A stretch of DNA of 64,000 nt from Spirochaetota bacterium (GTDB lineage Bacteria; Spirochaetota; UBA4802; UBA5550), in assembly GCA_017999915.1 (NCBI GenBank), contig JAGNKX010000006.1, forward strand, positions 128,077-192,076. Direction: 5' to 3'. The translations under genes were made by a program, and so were the position numbers. How positions within the stretch are numbered: position 1 is the first letter of the stretch; the number at the start of each line of letters is the position of its first letter. This document shows, piece by piece, positions 45,805-53,291 of this stretch. The notes under the pieces were generated by a model. It ran no database searches and was not told the DNA's origin. It saw only the letters and a list, made by a program, of their open reading frames with translations.

Positions 45805-45896
45805 GTCACCGGGAAGGGGCGAAACGGCCTGCGGAACTCGGACAAAAAAATGAAAACTCAGACAGTCCTCGGCTCGTTCCGCCCCTTCCCGGTGAC
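45805..45896. repeat. Long hairpin element with 22-bp near-perfect inverted arms
   Basis: The left arm (45805-45826) reads GTCACCGGGAAGGGGCG then AAACG. The right arm (45875-45896) is its complement with one mismatch, GTCACCGGGAAGGGGCG reversed. The 48 bp between includes an A-run and partly complementary flanks. It lies 58 bp upstream of an ECF sigma gene. It could be a transcript hairpin, a small MITE-like insertion or a terminator of the previous operon; no target-site duplication is obvious. Confidence 0.7.
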
Positions 45897-45953
45897 ATAT
45901 GTACGCATGTTTAGCAACCAGTTTTTTCTGAAACGGATATAGAAGGTCAGTAC

Positions 45954-46544
45954 ATGCTCAGCTACAATGAAATACATGACAGCTATTATCAAAAAATATT
46001 GAGGTACCTGTCCCGTATCGTGGGGCAGGATGAGGCTGAGGATATTTCCCAGGAAGTATTCATAAAAATCAATAAAAGCCTCGATACGCTTCAGGATGAA
46101 AATAAGCTTACCTATTGGATTTATCGCGTTGCCCTCAACGCCGCCCGGGACCATATCAGAACGAAGAAATCGAAAGTACCCGTTGTCTCTATTGAGGACC
46201 TTGCAGGTTCGATGGACTCCGGATGCCACTCCAGGCTGAAAGAGTTTGCCGATAGCCGCGCCAAAACTCCTGAGGAAAAGCTGATAAAGGATGAAATGCT
46301 GCAGTGCTACATCGATTACGTTGAAAAACTGCCGGAAAAATATTACCAAATATATGTCCTCGATGAATTCGAGGGCTTTTCCAACCAGGAAATCGCCGAC
46401 AAGCTTTCAATAAGCCTGGATACCGTTAAGATCAGGCTCCACCGGGCCAGAAACGAGCTCAATGAGCTGCTGAGGAAAAACTGCAGTTGTTATTCCGATA
46501 AAAACGGCAATATCATGTGCGAGCCGTGCGAACCTAAAGAATAA
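45954..46544 (+). CDS. ECF sigma factor with cysteine-rich C-terminal tail
   Basis: The protein has 196 residues. Region 2 (~5-80): YYQKILRYLSRIVGQDEAEDISQEVFIKINKSL and LTYWIYRVALNAARDHIRTKK. Region 4 (~125-175): LPEKYYQIYVLDEFEGFSNQEIADKLSISLDTVKIRLHRARNEL. The last ~20 residues, KNCSCYSDKNGNIMCEPCEPKE, hold four Cys in CSC...CEPC form, a likely metal or thiol sensing tail of the kind that lets a sigma factor act without an anti-sigma partner. No anti-sigma gene is adjacent. It is followed by a run of tiny Cys proteins (46752-47429), which are its probable targets. Confidence 0.88.
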   Translation: MLSYNEIHDSYYQKILRYLSRIVGQDEAEDISQEVFIKINKSLDTLQDENKLTYWIYRVALNAARDHIRTKKSKVPVVSIEDLAGSMDSGCHSRLKEFADSRAKTPEEKLIKDEMLQCYIDYVEKLPEKYYQIYVLDEFEGFSNQEIADKLSISLDTVKIRLHRARNELNELLRKNCSCYSDKNGNIMCEPCEPKE

Positions 46545-46751
46545 GACACACCAATATACATAGACCCCCCTCGTGGCCCTGGCCGGAAGTCTGGCGGGCA
46601 TAGAGTCTATCCGAAGTAATCCTTTAAAAAATCAAAAAAATCATCTCCTTCCGTATCCTTCGCGTTGCCGTATCCGTCATTTGAAATAGATGGCTGATAC
46701 AACACGAAATGGCGAAGCCACGAATCGGTATTAATATTTTGGAGGTATGAA
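46545..46751. other. Spacer between sigma gene and the mini-protein cassette
   Basis: 207 bp, AT-rich toward its right end. A minus-strand frame here (ending GDDFFDFLKDYFG) is open but has no ribosome site. A promoter for the downstream cassette is expected near 46690-46740 and may be the target of the ECF factor, but no -35/-10 of its type can be proposed. Confidence 0.45.
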
Positions 46752-46934
46752 ATGGTTGAATCCATAATGAACTTACACAAATGTGCCGACTGCTCTATCC
46801 GGTGCAGGGCACAGGCGAGGCCGCGGTCGCTTTTTGCACGCATTCATCGGTGGCATATGAAATGGTGGCCCGGCTGGAGGATCTACCAGGAGGAGCTGCG
46901 CGCCGATGGCGCCAAGGCAATGACGTGCATTTGA
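46752..46934 (+). CDS. Tiny Cys/Trp protein A (CxxC ... W-x2-W-x2-WxxYQxEL)
   Basis: The protein has 60 residues with GGAGG six bases before the ATG. After HKCADCSIRC (two CxxC-like pairs) it reads IHRWHMKWWPGWRIYQEELRADG and ends AMTCI. It is clearly homologous to the protein at 47253-47429: both share C..C, R-I-x-x-W-H-x-x-W-x-P-G-W-x-x-Y-Q-x-E-L-R and MTC. The invariant Cys, His and Trp suggest a metal or Fe-S site and membrane-surface contact. I know of similar unnamed ~60-residue proteins in anaerobes but no function. Confidence 0.75.
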   Translation: MVESIMNLHKCADCSIRCRAQARPRSLFARIHRWHMKWWPGWRIYQEELRADGAKAMTCI

Positions 46935-47023
46935 GAATGGACGGCAGGATGGTTTCCGGGCATACTTGGCAGCGGAAACCATCCTGCACAGCTGCATCTA
47001 ATTTAAAATCGGAGGACATAATA

Positions 47024-47266
47024 ATGAGAGAAAAACGGGAACATGTCGAAAGCAGGTTCTTTTCCGCTGCTTTTGGCGTAATAATCATCGCGGTAGGGCT
47101 GGGTTGGTTGTTGCAGACAATCGGAGTCCTGCCTGAAGGGTTTGAAATTTTAAACTACGTTTGTCCTGTCTGTATCGTTCTTTTGGGTATGCGGATACTG
47201 ATAGGGCATACCACGAAAGGAAATAATAATCAAAAAATTATGGAGAATACCAATGTCAAAATGTGA
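47024..47266 (+). CDS. Small two-helix membrane protein (DUF5668-like)
   Basis: The protein has 80 residues from the ATG at 47024, after CGGAGGAC. Two hydrophobic segments (~13-31 and ~43-62) are joined by a short loop: FSAAFGVIIIAVGLGWLL and EILNYVCPVCIVLLGMRILI. The CPVC pair inside the second helix may bind metal. This matches small LiaI/DUF5668-type membrane proteins. Its 3' end overlaps the start of mini-protein B by 14 bp (47253), so the two are translationally coupled. Confidence 0.75.
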   Translation: MREKREHVESRFFSAAFGVIIIAVGLGWLLQTIGVLPEGFEILNYVCPVCIVLLGMRILIGHTTKGNNNQKIMENTNVKM

Positions 47267-47429
47267 ACATTGCAAATTCAGGAATTATTCGGAGAAAAAC
47301 CCGGAAAAACTGATCAGCAGGATCTGGAAATGGCACACCACCTGGTGCCCGGGATGGAAAAAATACCAGCGGGAGCTCAGGAAAAGTGAATTTTCCTGCT
47401 GCCAGGGCATGACTTGTGCTGAGAAGTAA
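47253..47429 (+). CDS. Tiny Cys/Trp protein B (paralogue of A)
   Basis: The protein has 58 residues: it starts MSKCEHCKFR, continues ISRIWKWHTTWCPGWKKYQR and ends FSCCQGMTCAEK. It overlaps the preceding gene by 14 bp in another frame. Compared with protein A it has one more Cys in WCPGW and a CC pair before MTC. The frame was too short for usual ORF lists but the paralogy to A, the clean start and the stop at 47427-47429 support it. The next gene starts 30 bp later. Confidence 0.75.
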   Translation: MSKCEHCKFRNYSEKNPEKLISRIWKWHTTWCPGWKKYQRELRKSEFSCCQGMTCAEK

Positions 47430-47459
47430 CATTAAATAAATCGAGGAGAGGTGCGTGAG

Positions 47460-48029
47460 ATGTTACAGTATGGTATGCTGGCCGGTTTTATTTCATTCTC
47501 GATCGTTCTGGCGCTGTTCGTGATACGGATCGTTTCGAGGGGCATCAGCATTGTTGCCAGGCCGCCTATCAATCCGCTGGCATTTGTAACAGCCAAACTA
47601 TGCGCCTTTTCTTCATGCTTTTTCATCCCGGCCGGTATTATCCGGCCGGAGCTGAAATGGTATGAGGCGCCGGAATGGCTGGGCCTGACCGCATTGCTGC
47701 CGTTTTTCTCCGGGATAGTTATCGCGGCTGTGGCAATGAAAAAGCTGGGCGATGATCTTATCTTCGGACTTCCTGAAGGCTCTATAAGCTCCCTTAAAAC
47801 CGATGGGATCTTCAGGTTCAGCAGAAATCCTCTCTACCTCGGATTCATCCTGCTCATCCTGTCATCGTGCCTGATTACGCCGAATCCCTTCAATTTTGCG
47901 GCGGCAATCATTGCGATTCTCATTCATCACAGGATAATCCTGCAGGAGGAGAATTATCTGTTGTCCAGGCTCGGGGATAGGTATAAGGATTATATGAAAG
48001 CGACAGGGAGATATTTATTACGCATATAG
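47460..48029 (+). CDS. Isoprenylcysteine methyltransferase-like membrane protein (PEMT fold)
   Basis: The protein has 189 residues from the ATG at 47460, nine bases after GAGGAG; a GTG at 47451 is too close to the ribosome site. About five membrane segments. The C-terminal part TDGIFRFSRNPLYLGFILLILSS and LQEENYLLSRLGDRYKDYMKATGRYL carries the RNP/RHP-like and EE..YxxY motifs of ICMT/PEMT methyltransferases. Second member of this superfamily within 3 kb. It probably ends the operon of the mini-proteins. Substrate unknown; modification of a thiol or lipid is a plain guess. Confidence 0.82.
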   Translation: MLQYGMLAGFISFSIVLALFVIRIVSRGISIVARPPINPLAFVTAKLCAFSSCFFIPAGIIRPELKWYEAPEWLGLTALLPFFSGIVIAAVAMKKLGDDLIFGLPEGSISSLKTDGIFRFSRNPLYLGFILLILSSCLITPNPFNFAAAIIAILIHHRIILQEENYLLSRLGDRYKDYMKATGRYLLRI

Positions 48030-48085
48030 TGGAATTGGTATAATCAGCAGGAAGCGCAGGTCATAAATAATTATTCTTTATTTGC

Positions 48086-48119
48086 TTGACAATTATTGCA
48101 ATATTGGCAAAATTGTCAA
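48086..48119. promoter_or_regulatory. Operator of the arsenic-island ArsR
   Basis: TTGACAATT (48086-48094) and its exact complement AATTGTCAA (48111-48119) form a 9-bp inverted repeat. The first arm is also a perfect -35. TTGTCAAATTGTCA at 48508-48521, before the thioredoxin gene, repeats the half-site, so ArsR may also bind there. Confidence 0.7.
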
Positions 48120-48141
48120 ATATTCATTAAAGGATAATCAG

Positions 48142-48477
48142 ATGGATCCGAAAGTCTGGTCATTGTGCGAAGCCCGAGCCAATATAATCAAAGCAGTCTC
48201 TCATCCGGCGAGGCTATTTATAGTAGAGGAGCTGCAAAAGGGAGAGAGGTGCGTGTGTGAATTGACCGAAATGCTGGATTTCGATACATCCACTATATCG
48301 AAGCACCTGTCCATATTGAAAAATGCCGGCATCCTCGGCGACAGGAGAGATGGAACCAAAAGCATTTATTTTTTAAAGGTTCCCTGCATACTCAACTTCT
48401 TCGGGTGTATTGAGGAAGTGATGGAATCGAATCTTAAACAGCAGAATGAGATTCTCATGACCTGCAAGAAAAGGTAA
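48142..48477 (+). CDS. arsR: ArsR-family arsenic-responsive repressor
   Basis: The protein has 111 residues from the ATG at 48142. Winged helix ~10-85. GERCVCELTEMLDFDTSTISKHLSIL places Cys37 and Cys39 in the alpha3 CVC motif, the As(III)/Sb(III) site of ArsR proteins. Further Cys residues follow in PCILNFFGC and MTCKK. It heads the arsenic island and has a palindromic site at its promoter. Gap to the thioredoxin gene is 65 bp with a second half-site pair. Confidence 0.92.
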   Translation: MDPKVWSLCEARANIIKAVSHPARLFIVEELQKGERCVCELTEMLDFDTSTISKHLSILKNAGILGDRRDGTKSIYFLKVPCILNFFGCIEEVMESNLKQQNEILMTCKKR

Positions 48478-48542
48478 GTAAATTTTTTTAAAGTATTTAT
48501 GGCGATTTTGTCAAATTGTCATAATTAAGCTTTAGGAGGAAC

Positions 48543-48782
48543 ATGATGTTGCTGGAAATACTCGGAAGCGGCTGCGCCAAGTGCAAAAAACTCGAGGAGT
48601 TGACGAAAGAGGCGGTTGGTGAAATGGGAGTCGATGCTTTTGTAAATCATGTCACAGACATCAAGGTAATAATGAACTATGGCGTCATGACCACGCCAGC
48701 CCTGGTAGTTGACGGAGTGGTGAAGGTCGCCGGTAAAGTGCCGTCTAAAGATGAAATTAAAAAATTGATAAGCACTAAATAG
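48543..48782 (+). CDS. Small thioredoxin-fold protein (redox-active disulfide family)
   Basis: The protein has 79 residues. The CxxC motif GSGCAKC (Cys11/Cys14) opens the fold, and GVMTTPALVVDGVVKVAGKVPS holds the cis-Pro loop. This matches the MTH895-type mini-thioredoxins often found next to DUF318 permeases. It could reduce ArsC or feed electrons to the ArsF-like protein. Start after AGGAGGAAC. 11 bp before the permease. Confidence 0.88.
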   Translation: MMLLEILGSGCAKCKKLEELTKEAVGEMGVDAFVNHVTDIKVIMNYGVMTTPALVVDGVVKVAGKVPSKDEIKKLISTK

Positions 48783-48793
48783 AGGATAGATTC

Positions 48794-49873
48794 ATGAGCG
48801 AGTGCTGTACCGGGAATAATACGAGTCCAACCATTGACTCTCAAAACAATGAGAGAAAAATAAAGCTGACGGCCCTATTGCCGTTATTGCTCATCCCTGT
48901 TGGTATCGTTCTGTATATTTTTCTTGAAAGCGGTGTAAATTACATTGTCTATTCCTTGCTTGGATTGGACAAGACCTCGCATCTTACCGAAGCGATACGC
49001 TTTTTTCTGTTTGAAGTGCCCAAGGTCCTGCTGCTTCTGACATTCATCGTTTTTGTCGTTGGCATTATCCGTTCCTTTTTTTCACCGGAAAAAACACGCA
49101 AAGCCCTGGAAGGGAAGCCCCTCTTTGTTGGAAACATCATGGGAGCCACCCTCGGTATTGTAACGCCATTTTGTACCTGCTCCGCGATCCCGCTTTTTCT
49201 CGGATTCATGGAGGGCGGCATCCCCCTGGGTGTCACATTCTCCTTTCTGGTGGCGGCTCCCATGATCAATGAAGTCGCGCTCGTGCTCCTCTTCGGTCTG
49301 TTTGGATGGAAGACGGCTGTTTTATACGCCTCCACCGGCCTTATTATCGCGATACTGTCCGGCTGGATCATCGGTAAACTGAAAGTTCAGCGTTTTGTCG
49401 AGGATTGGGTTTATGAAATAAAGGCGGGGAAAATCGAGATCGAAGAAAGAAAAATAACATTCATTGAAAGAATACAGGCGGGATATCTTGCCGTAATAGA
49501 TATCGTCTCAAAGGTGTGGGTATATATCGTGATCGGGATTGCCGTGGGAGCGGGAATACACGGTTACGTTCCGGAGAATTTCATGGCGTCCATCATGGGA
49601 AAATCGGCATGGTGGTCTATACCGGTGGCTGTTCTCATCGGCGTGCCCATGTATTCGAACGCAGCCGGCATTATCCCGATAGTCCAGGCCCTTCTCGAAA
49701 AGGGCGCGTCCCTCGGGACCACGCTTGCCTTCATGATGTCGGTCATCGGGCTTTCGCTTCCGGAGATGATTATTTTAAAAAAGGTCCTTAAGCTGCCGCT
49801 GATCTTCATATTTGTCGGCATCGTTGCGGTGGGCATTATGATCGTTGGATATGTTTTCAATCTGATATATTAA
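48794..49873 (+). CDS. DUF318 family permease (ArsP-like organoarsenical exporter)
   Basis: The protein has 359 residues with about eight membrane helices. The hallmark GIVTPFCTCSAIPLFLGF (Cys127 and Cys129) and VAAPMINEVALVLLFGLFGW repeat with IGVPMYSNAAGIIPIVQALLEKG later. Characterised ArsP proteins of this family export trivalent methyl- and aromatic arsenicals. The N-terminal SECCTG adds two Cys. Co-transcribed with the mini-thioredoxin 11 bp upstream and the DGC protein 28 bp downstream. Confidence 0.88.
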   Translation: MSECCTGNNTSPTIDSQNNERKIKLTALLPLLLIPVGIVLYIFLESGVNYIVYSLLGLDKTSHLTEAIRFFLFEVPKVLLLLTFIVFVVGIIRSFFSPEKTRKALEGKPLFVGNIMGATLGIVTPFCTCSAIPLFLGFMEGGIPLGVTFSFLVAAPMINEVALVLLFGLFGWKTAVLYASTGLIIAILSGWIIGKLKVQRFVEDWVYEIKAGKIEIEERKITFIERIQAGYLAVIDIVSKVWVYIVIGIAVGAGIHGYVPENFMASIMGKSAWWSIPVAVLIGVPMYSNAAGIIPIVQALLEKGASLGTTLAFMMSVIGLSLPEMIILKKVLKLPLIFIFVGIVAVGIMIVGYVFNLIY

Positions 49874-49901
49874 ACTATATAGCAAAAAGGGGAGGATTAT
49901 T

Positions 49902-50300
49902 ATGGCTGATTGTTGTTCTGGCGGCGTAAAACTATTGTATTCATGCTCCGGCGCGGCCGATGTTGGCCAGATTGCGGACCAGGTTTCTCGAAAGCTCCGT
50001 GATAAGGGATTCGCGCGCCTTACCTGTCTTGCCGGTGTCGGAGCGGACCTTTCGGGCTTTGTTGAATCCGCCCGCGGCGCTGATCTGAACATTACCATTG
50101 ACGGCTGCGGGACCATGTGCGCGAAAAAAGCGCTCGAACGAGTCGGTGTTTCTGCTACCTCATATGTTCTGACTGATTTTGGCATTGAGAAGGGTAAAAC
50201 CCCTTTTACCGAGAAGATTGTGGCTGAATTGAGCGACAGGATCATGGGGCAGGGTGCGCCGATATCTGAAGCAAAGGCTTCGGGTTGCTCGTGCAGTTAG
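49902..50300 (+). CDS. DGC-domain putative zinc-binding protein
   Basis: The protein has 132 residues. It starts MADCCSGGVKLLYSCSGAADVGQIADQVSRKL, continues ITIDGCGTMCAKKALERVG (the DGC motif) and ends in SGCSCS. Three Cys clusters would make a thiolate metal site. Proteins of this family occur next to arsenic and thiol-stress genes; function is not established. It could be the partner that pairs with the ArsF-like protein in organoarsenical reduction, but this is inferred from position only. Confidence 0.82.
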   Translation: MADCCSGGVKLLYSCSGAADVGQIADQVSRKLRDKGFARLTCLAGVGADLSGFVESARGADLNITIDGCGTMCAKKALERVGVSATSYVLTDFGIEKGKTPFTEKIVAELSDRIMGQGAPISEAKASGCSCS

Positions 50301-50334
50301 ATCTTCTGATATGACATTATAAAAGGATTGCTTC

Positions 50335-50817
50335 ATGAAAATAAGAAGGATAGTGACTATTGTATTATCGATTTTTGTAGCTACTAGTATTGTCTACCTT
50401 GTCGCAACAGAAGTGCGAAAGCCGGATAAAACCGAAACAGCATCGGAAGGAACGCAACAAAATGCCGCGGCCATGGAAAACCATGCGATCACGGTCTATT
50501 ATTTTCATACAACGTTCCGGTGTCCAACCTGCCGGAAAATTGAGGCATTGACCGAATCGACGGTTAAGAACTTTTTTTCTGCGGAATTGGCGGAAAAGAA
50601 AATCATATGGAAGCCGGTAAATATTGAGCTGCCTGAAAACAGGCATTTTGCCGACGATTACAAGCTGTTCACAAAATCAGTGGTTATCGTTGATTCGGCT
50701 AGCGGCAAGCAGATACGATGGAAGAACCTGGATAAAATCTGGGAGCTGGTGCGGGATGAATCGGCTTTTACTTGTTATATTAAAAACGAGATAACAGGAT
50801 ATTTAAAGGGCATATGA
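50335..50817 (+). CDS. arsF: Membrane-anchored thioredoxin-like ArsF-family protein
   Basis: The protein has 160 residues. An N-terminal anchor (~5-25) and a Gln/Ala/Glu linker lead to a thioredoxin-like domain with YYFHTTFRCPTCRKIEALTE (Cys63/Cys66) and FTKSVVIVDSASGKQI. It matches the ArsF family named from the organoarsenical ArsEFG system, in which ArsE and ArsF reduce nitroaryl arsenicals and ArsG exports the amines. The stop overlaps the next start by 4 bp, so it is coupled to the ArsG-like permease. Confidence 0.82.
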   Translation: MKIRRIVTIVLSIFVATSIVYLVATEVRKPDKTETASEGTQQNAAAMENHAITVYYFHTTFRCPTCRKIEALTESTVKNFFSAELAEKKIIWKPVNIELPENRHFADDYKLFTKSVVIVDSASGKQIRWKNLDKIWELVRDESAFTCYIKNEITGYLKGI

Positions 50818-51512
50818 GCGAAGGAATATCATCCGGCTTGATTGCCGCCATCTGGCTGGGCATTCTCACGTCAATAAGCCCCTGTCCCCTTGCGACAAAC
50901 ATCGCCGCTGTCTCTTTTATCGGAAAAAACGCCGCTGAAGCAAAAAAGGTCTTTATCACCGGAACATTGTATCTGCTGGGAAGGGCGACCGCCTATGCCG
51001 CGCTTGCGGCGTTAATTGTCGCGAGCCTGCTTTCTATTCCGGCGGTGTCAAACTTTTTGCAGAGTTATATAAACAAGATACTCGGTCCGGTTCTCATCAT
51101 TGCCGGTATGCTTCTCATGGAGCTTGTAAGCCTTCCGGCCGGCAGAGGGACCGATACATCAAGGCTCCAGCGCCTTGCGGAAAAGAACCTTTTTGCCGCT
51201 TCCTTCGCGATGGGAATTATATTCGCTCTCGCCTTTTGTCCGGTATCAGCGGCATTGTTTTTCGGGAGTCTTATCCCTGTCGCTGTCCAACAACAATCGC
51301 CGGTCCTTCTCCCCGCTATTTATGGCGCCGGCACGGCCTTGCCGGTTTTATTCTTTGCGCTGGTGCTGGCTTTCGGTGCCAACTATCTATCAAAGGTTTT
51401 CAATGCCGTTTCCCGCGTCGAAGTGTGGGCGCGGAGAATTACCGGTGTGTTATTTATTTTGATAGGCGTATATTTCTGCCTCACCTACATCTTTAAAATA
51501 CAAATGTGGTAA
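50814..51512 (+). CDS. arsG: ArsG-family (CcdA-like) arsenical efflux permease
   Basis: The protein has 232 residues, about six membrane segments. The N-terminal GILTSISPCPLATNIAAVSFIG has the PCP of the CcdA/DsbD fold, and GIIFALAFCPVSAALFFGSLIP the second Cys. The ArsG family exports trivalent aminobenzyl arsenicals. Coupled by a 4-bp overlap to the ArsF-like gene, 14 bp before acr3. A plain CcdA role is less likely as no cytochrome-c maturation genes are near. Confidence 0.85.
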   Translation: MSEGISSGLIAAIWLGILTSISPCPLATNIAAVSFIGKNAAEAKKVFITGTLYLLGRATAYAALAALIVASLLSIPAVSNFLQSYINKILGPVLIIAGMLLMELVSLPAGRGTDTSRLQRLAEKNLFAASFAMGIIFALAFCPVSAALFFGSLIPVAVQQQSPVLLPAIYGAGTALPVLFFALVLAFGANYLSKVFNAVSRVEVWARRITGVLFILIGVYFCLTYIFKIQMW

Positions 51513-51526
51513 TGGAAGGTTGAATC

Positions 51527-52573
51527 ATGACAGAACAAGTATCCAGGAAACTTTCTTTTCTCGATCGCTTTCTGACACTGTGGATATTCCTCGCGATGTT
51601 CGCGGGTGTTTTTACCGGATATTTCTTTCCCGGCATCGTCGATTTCTGGAATCGGTTCCAGTCGGGAACGACCAATATACCGATTGCCATCGGCCTGATA
51701 TTGATGATGTACCCGCCTTTAGCCAAGGTCAAATACGAGGAGTTGGGCGATGTGTTTACCAACTGGAAGGTGCTCGGCCTTTCGCTCGTCCAGAACTGGA
51801 TCATCGGACCGGTGCTCATGTTCCTGTTGGCCATCGCGCTGCTTAACGGATATCCGGAATACATGGTGGGCCTCATCATGATCGGTCTTGCCCGCTGCAT
51901 AGCCATGGTCATCGTGTGGAACGACCTGGCGAGCGGCGATACGGAATACGCGGCAGGCCTGGTCGCCTTCAACAGCATCTTCCAGGTCCTGTTTTTCAGC
52001 GTGTACGCCTGGTTCTTTATTACCATCCTGCCGCCGCTTTTCGGCCTGAAGGGCAGCATCGTCGATATCACCATAGGACAGATCGCTAAAAGCGTTTTTA
52101 TCTACCTGGGCATACCCTTTATCGCGGGGATCATTACCCGTTTCGTTCTTCTTAAAGTCAAAACCAAAGAATGGTATCAAACGAAATTCATACCCAAGAT
52201 AAGCCCGATAACGCTGATCGCCCTGTTGTTCACCATCTTTGTCATGTTCAGCATGAAGGGCGAGTATATTGTGAAGATACCGATGGATGTCGTGCGCATC
52301 GCCATTCCGCTTTTGATTTACTTTATAGTGATGTTCATGGTCAGTTTCTTTATGAGCAAAAAGATCGGGGCCGGATACCCGGTGGCTGCGACTCTTTCAT
52401 TTACAGCGGCGAGCAACAACTTTGAGCTGGCCATTGCCGTGGCCGTAGCGGTCTTTGGTATAGGCTCCGGTGTGGCCTTTGCCGCAGTCATTGGGCCCCT
52501 CATCGAGGTGCCGGTCATGATAGGGCTGGTGAACGTGGCTCTTTATTTCAGAAAGAAGTATTTTGTATCTTAA
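51527..52573 (+). CDS. acr3: ACR3-type arsenite efflux transporter
   Basis: The protein has 348 residues with about ten membrane helices. [19 protein letters not shown] holds the essential Cys124 of the ACR3 family. Other family marks are [14 protein letters not shown] and [23 protein letters not shown]. It exports As(III) (some also Sb(III)) by proton antiport. The start follows GGAAGGT. An RNA-hairpin-like palindrome (52576-52595) separates it from the MtrA-like gene. Confidence 0.95.
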   Translation: MTEQVSRKLSFLDRFLTLWIFLAMFAGVFTGYFFPGIVDFWNRFQSGTTNIPIAIGLILMMYPPLAKVKYEELGDVFTNWKVLGLSLVQNWIIGPVLMFLLAIALLNGYPEYMVGLIMIGLARCIAMVIVWNDLASGDTEYAAGLVAFNSIFQVLFFSVYAWFFITILPPLFGLKGSIVDITIGQIAKSVFIYLGIPFIAGIITRFVLLKVKTKEWYQTKFIPKISPITLIALLFTIFVMFSMKGEYIVKIPMDVVRIAIPLLIYFIVMFMVSFFMSKKIGAGYPVAATLSFTAASNNFELAIAVAVAVFGIGSGVAFAAVIGPLIEVPVMIGLVNVALYFRKKYFVS

Positions 52574-52575
52574 AG

Positions 52576-52595
52576 GCGAGGTCTCGTGACCTCGC
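52576..52595. repeat. Palindromic hairpin related to the 19447 element
   Basis: GCGAGGTC, TCGT, GACCTCGC. No T-run follows. It shares GCG-GGTC...GACC-CGC with the palindrome at 19447-19466. Confidence 0.65.
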
Positions 52596-52613
52596 ATTCC
52601 TGGAGTGCAATAA

Positions 52614-53291
52614 TTGTTAAAAGTTAAGCCACATCCGGATTATCCCTGTGAACCAGGGCGATATATCCGTGGCAATGATTTTTCTCCGGCAGCGGTAGTC
52701 ATTATCCTTAACACTGATGAGGATAAAATCCCTCCGGAAATTGAGGCCCTGGTGCGGGCAGGGGCTGAAACCGGAGCCGCCCTGTCAGGCACGGTGCAGA
52801 CGCCGAACATAGGCTTCGAGAAAATGATATGCAACATAGTGGCAAATCCGAATATACGCTATATCGTGCTTGGAGGACCGGAATCTGACGGTCATCAGAC
52901 TGGATCCGCCTTGAAATCCCTGCTTGCAAATGGCATTGACGAGAAGAAGAAAATCATTGGCACAGAGGCTATGCATGCGTGCCTCTACAATATCCCCATG
53001 GAATTCATCGAGCGATTCAGAAAACAGATAGCCCTTATTGACCTTCAGTTTCAGGGAGACCCAAACCTTATTCGCAAAGCGGTATGGTCCTGTTTCCAGG
53101 AAACACCGGTGGATTTTATGGGACATGATGTGCATGATCCCGGCGCTTATCCTGAGGAACCTCTTGCCGGGAAATTGACCTGGCAGGTCACTCAGCCCTG
53201 GTCGGTTCCCTGTGATAAGGGGGAACAAGATGCTGTTAATAAAGCAAAAGAGCTTATGGAACGGCTCAGGAAGAGAAATACAAATGAGTGA
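52614..53291 (+). CDS. MtrA-like corrinoid-binding-domain protein in the arsenic island
   Basis: The protein has 225 residues from a TTG at 52614 with GGAGTG upstream; no better start exists. It follows the MtrA fold closely: PNIGFEKMICNIVANPNIRYIVLGGPESDGHQTGSALKSLLANGIDEKKKIIG is the cobamide-binding region of tetrahydromethanopterin S-methyltransferase subunit A, with His93 at the place of the cobalt-binding His. The C-terminal membrane helix of methanogen MtrA is absent, so it is soluble. It lies between acr3 and arsC, whose start overlaps its stop. A corrinoid methyl carrier for arsenic methylation or demethylation is a tempting but unproven role. Confidence 0.85.
   Translation: MLKVKPHPDYPCEPGRYIRGNDFSPAAVVIILNTDEDKIPPEIEALVRAGAETGAALSGTVQTPNIGFEKMICNIVANPNIRYIVLGGPESDGHQTGSALKSLLANGIDEKKKIIGTEAMHACLYNIPMEFIERFRKQIALIDLQFQGDPNLIRKAVWSCFQETPVDFMGHDVHDPGAYPEEPLAGKLTWQVTQPWSVPCDKGEQDAVNKAKELMERLRKRNTNE

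Noticed and set aside
45733-45942. 69-residue plus-strand frame across the 45805 hairpin
   Set aside because: It has no ribosome site, no family, and is crossed by a long inverted repeat.
46607-46843. Minus-strand frame ending GDDFFDFLKDYFG
   Set aside because: The last part looks protein-like, but there is no start signal and it overlaps mini-protein A, which has a paralogue. A decayed gene is possible but not supported.
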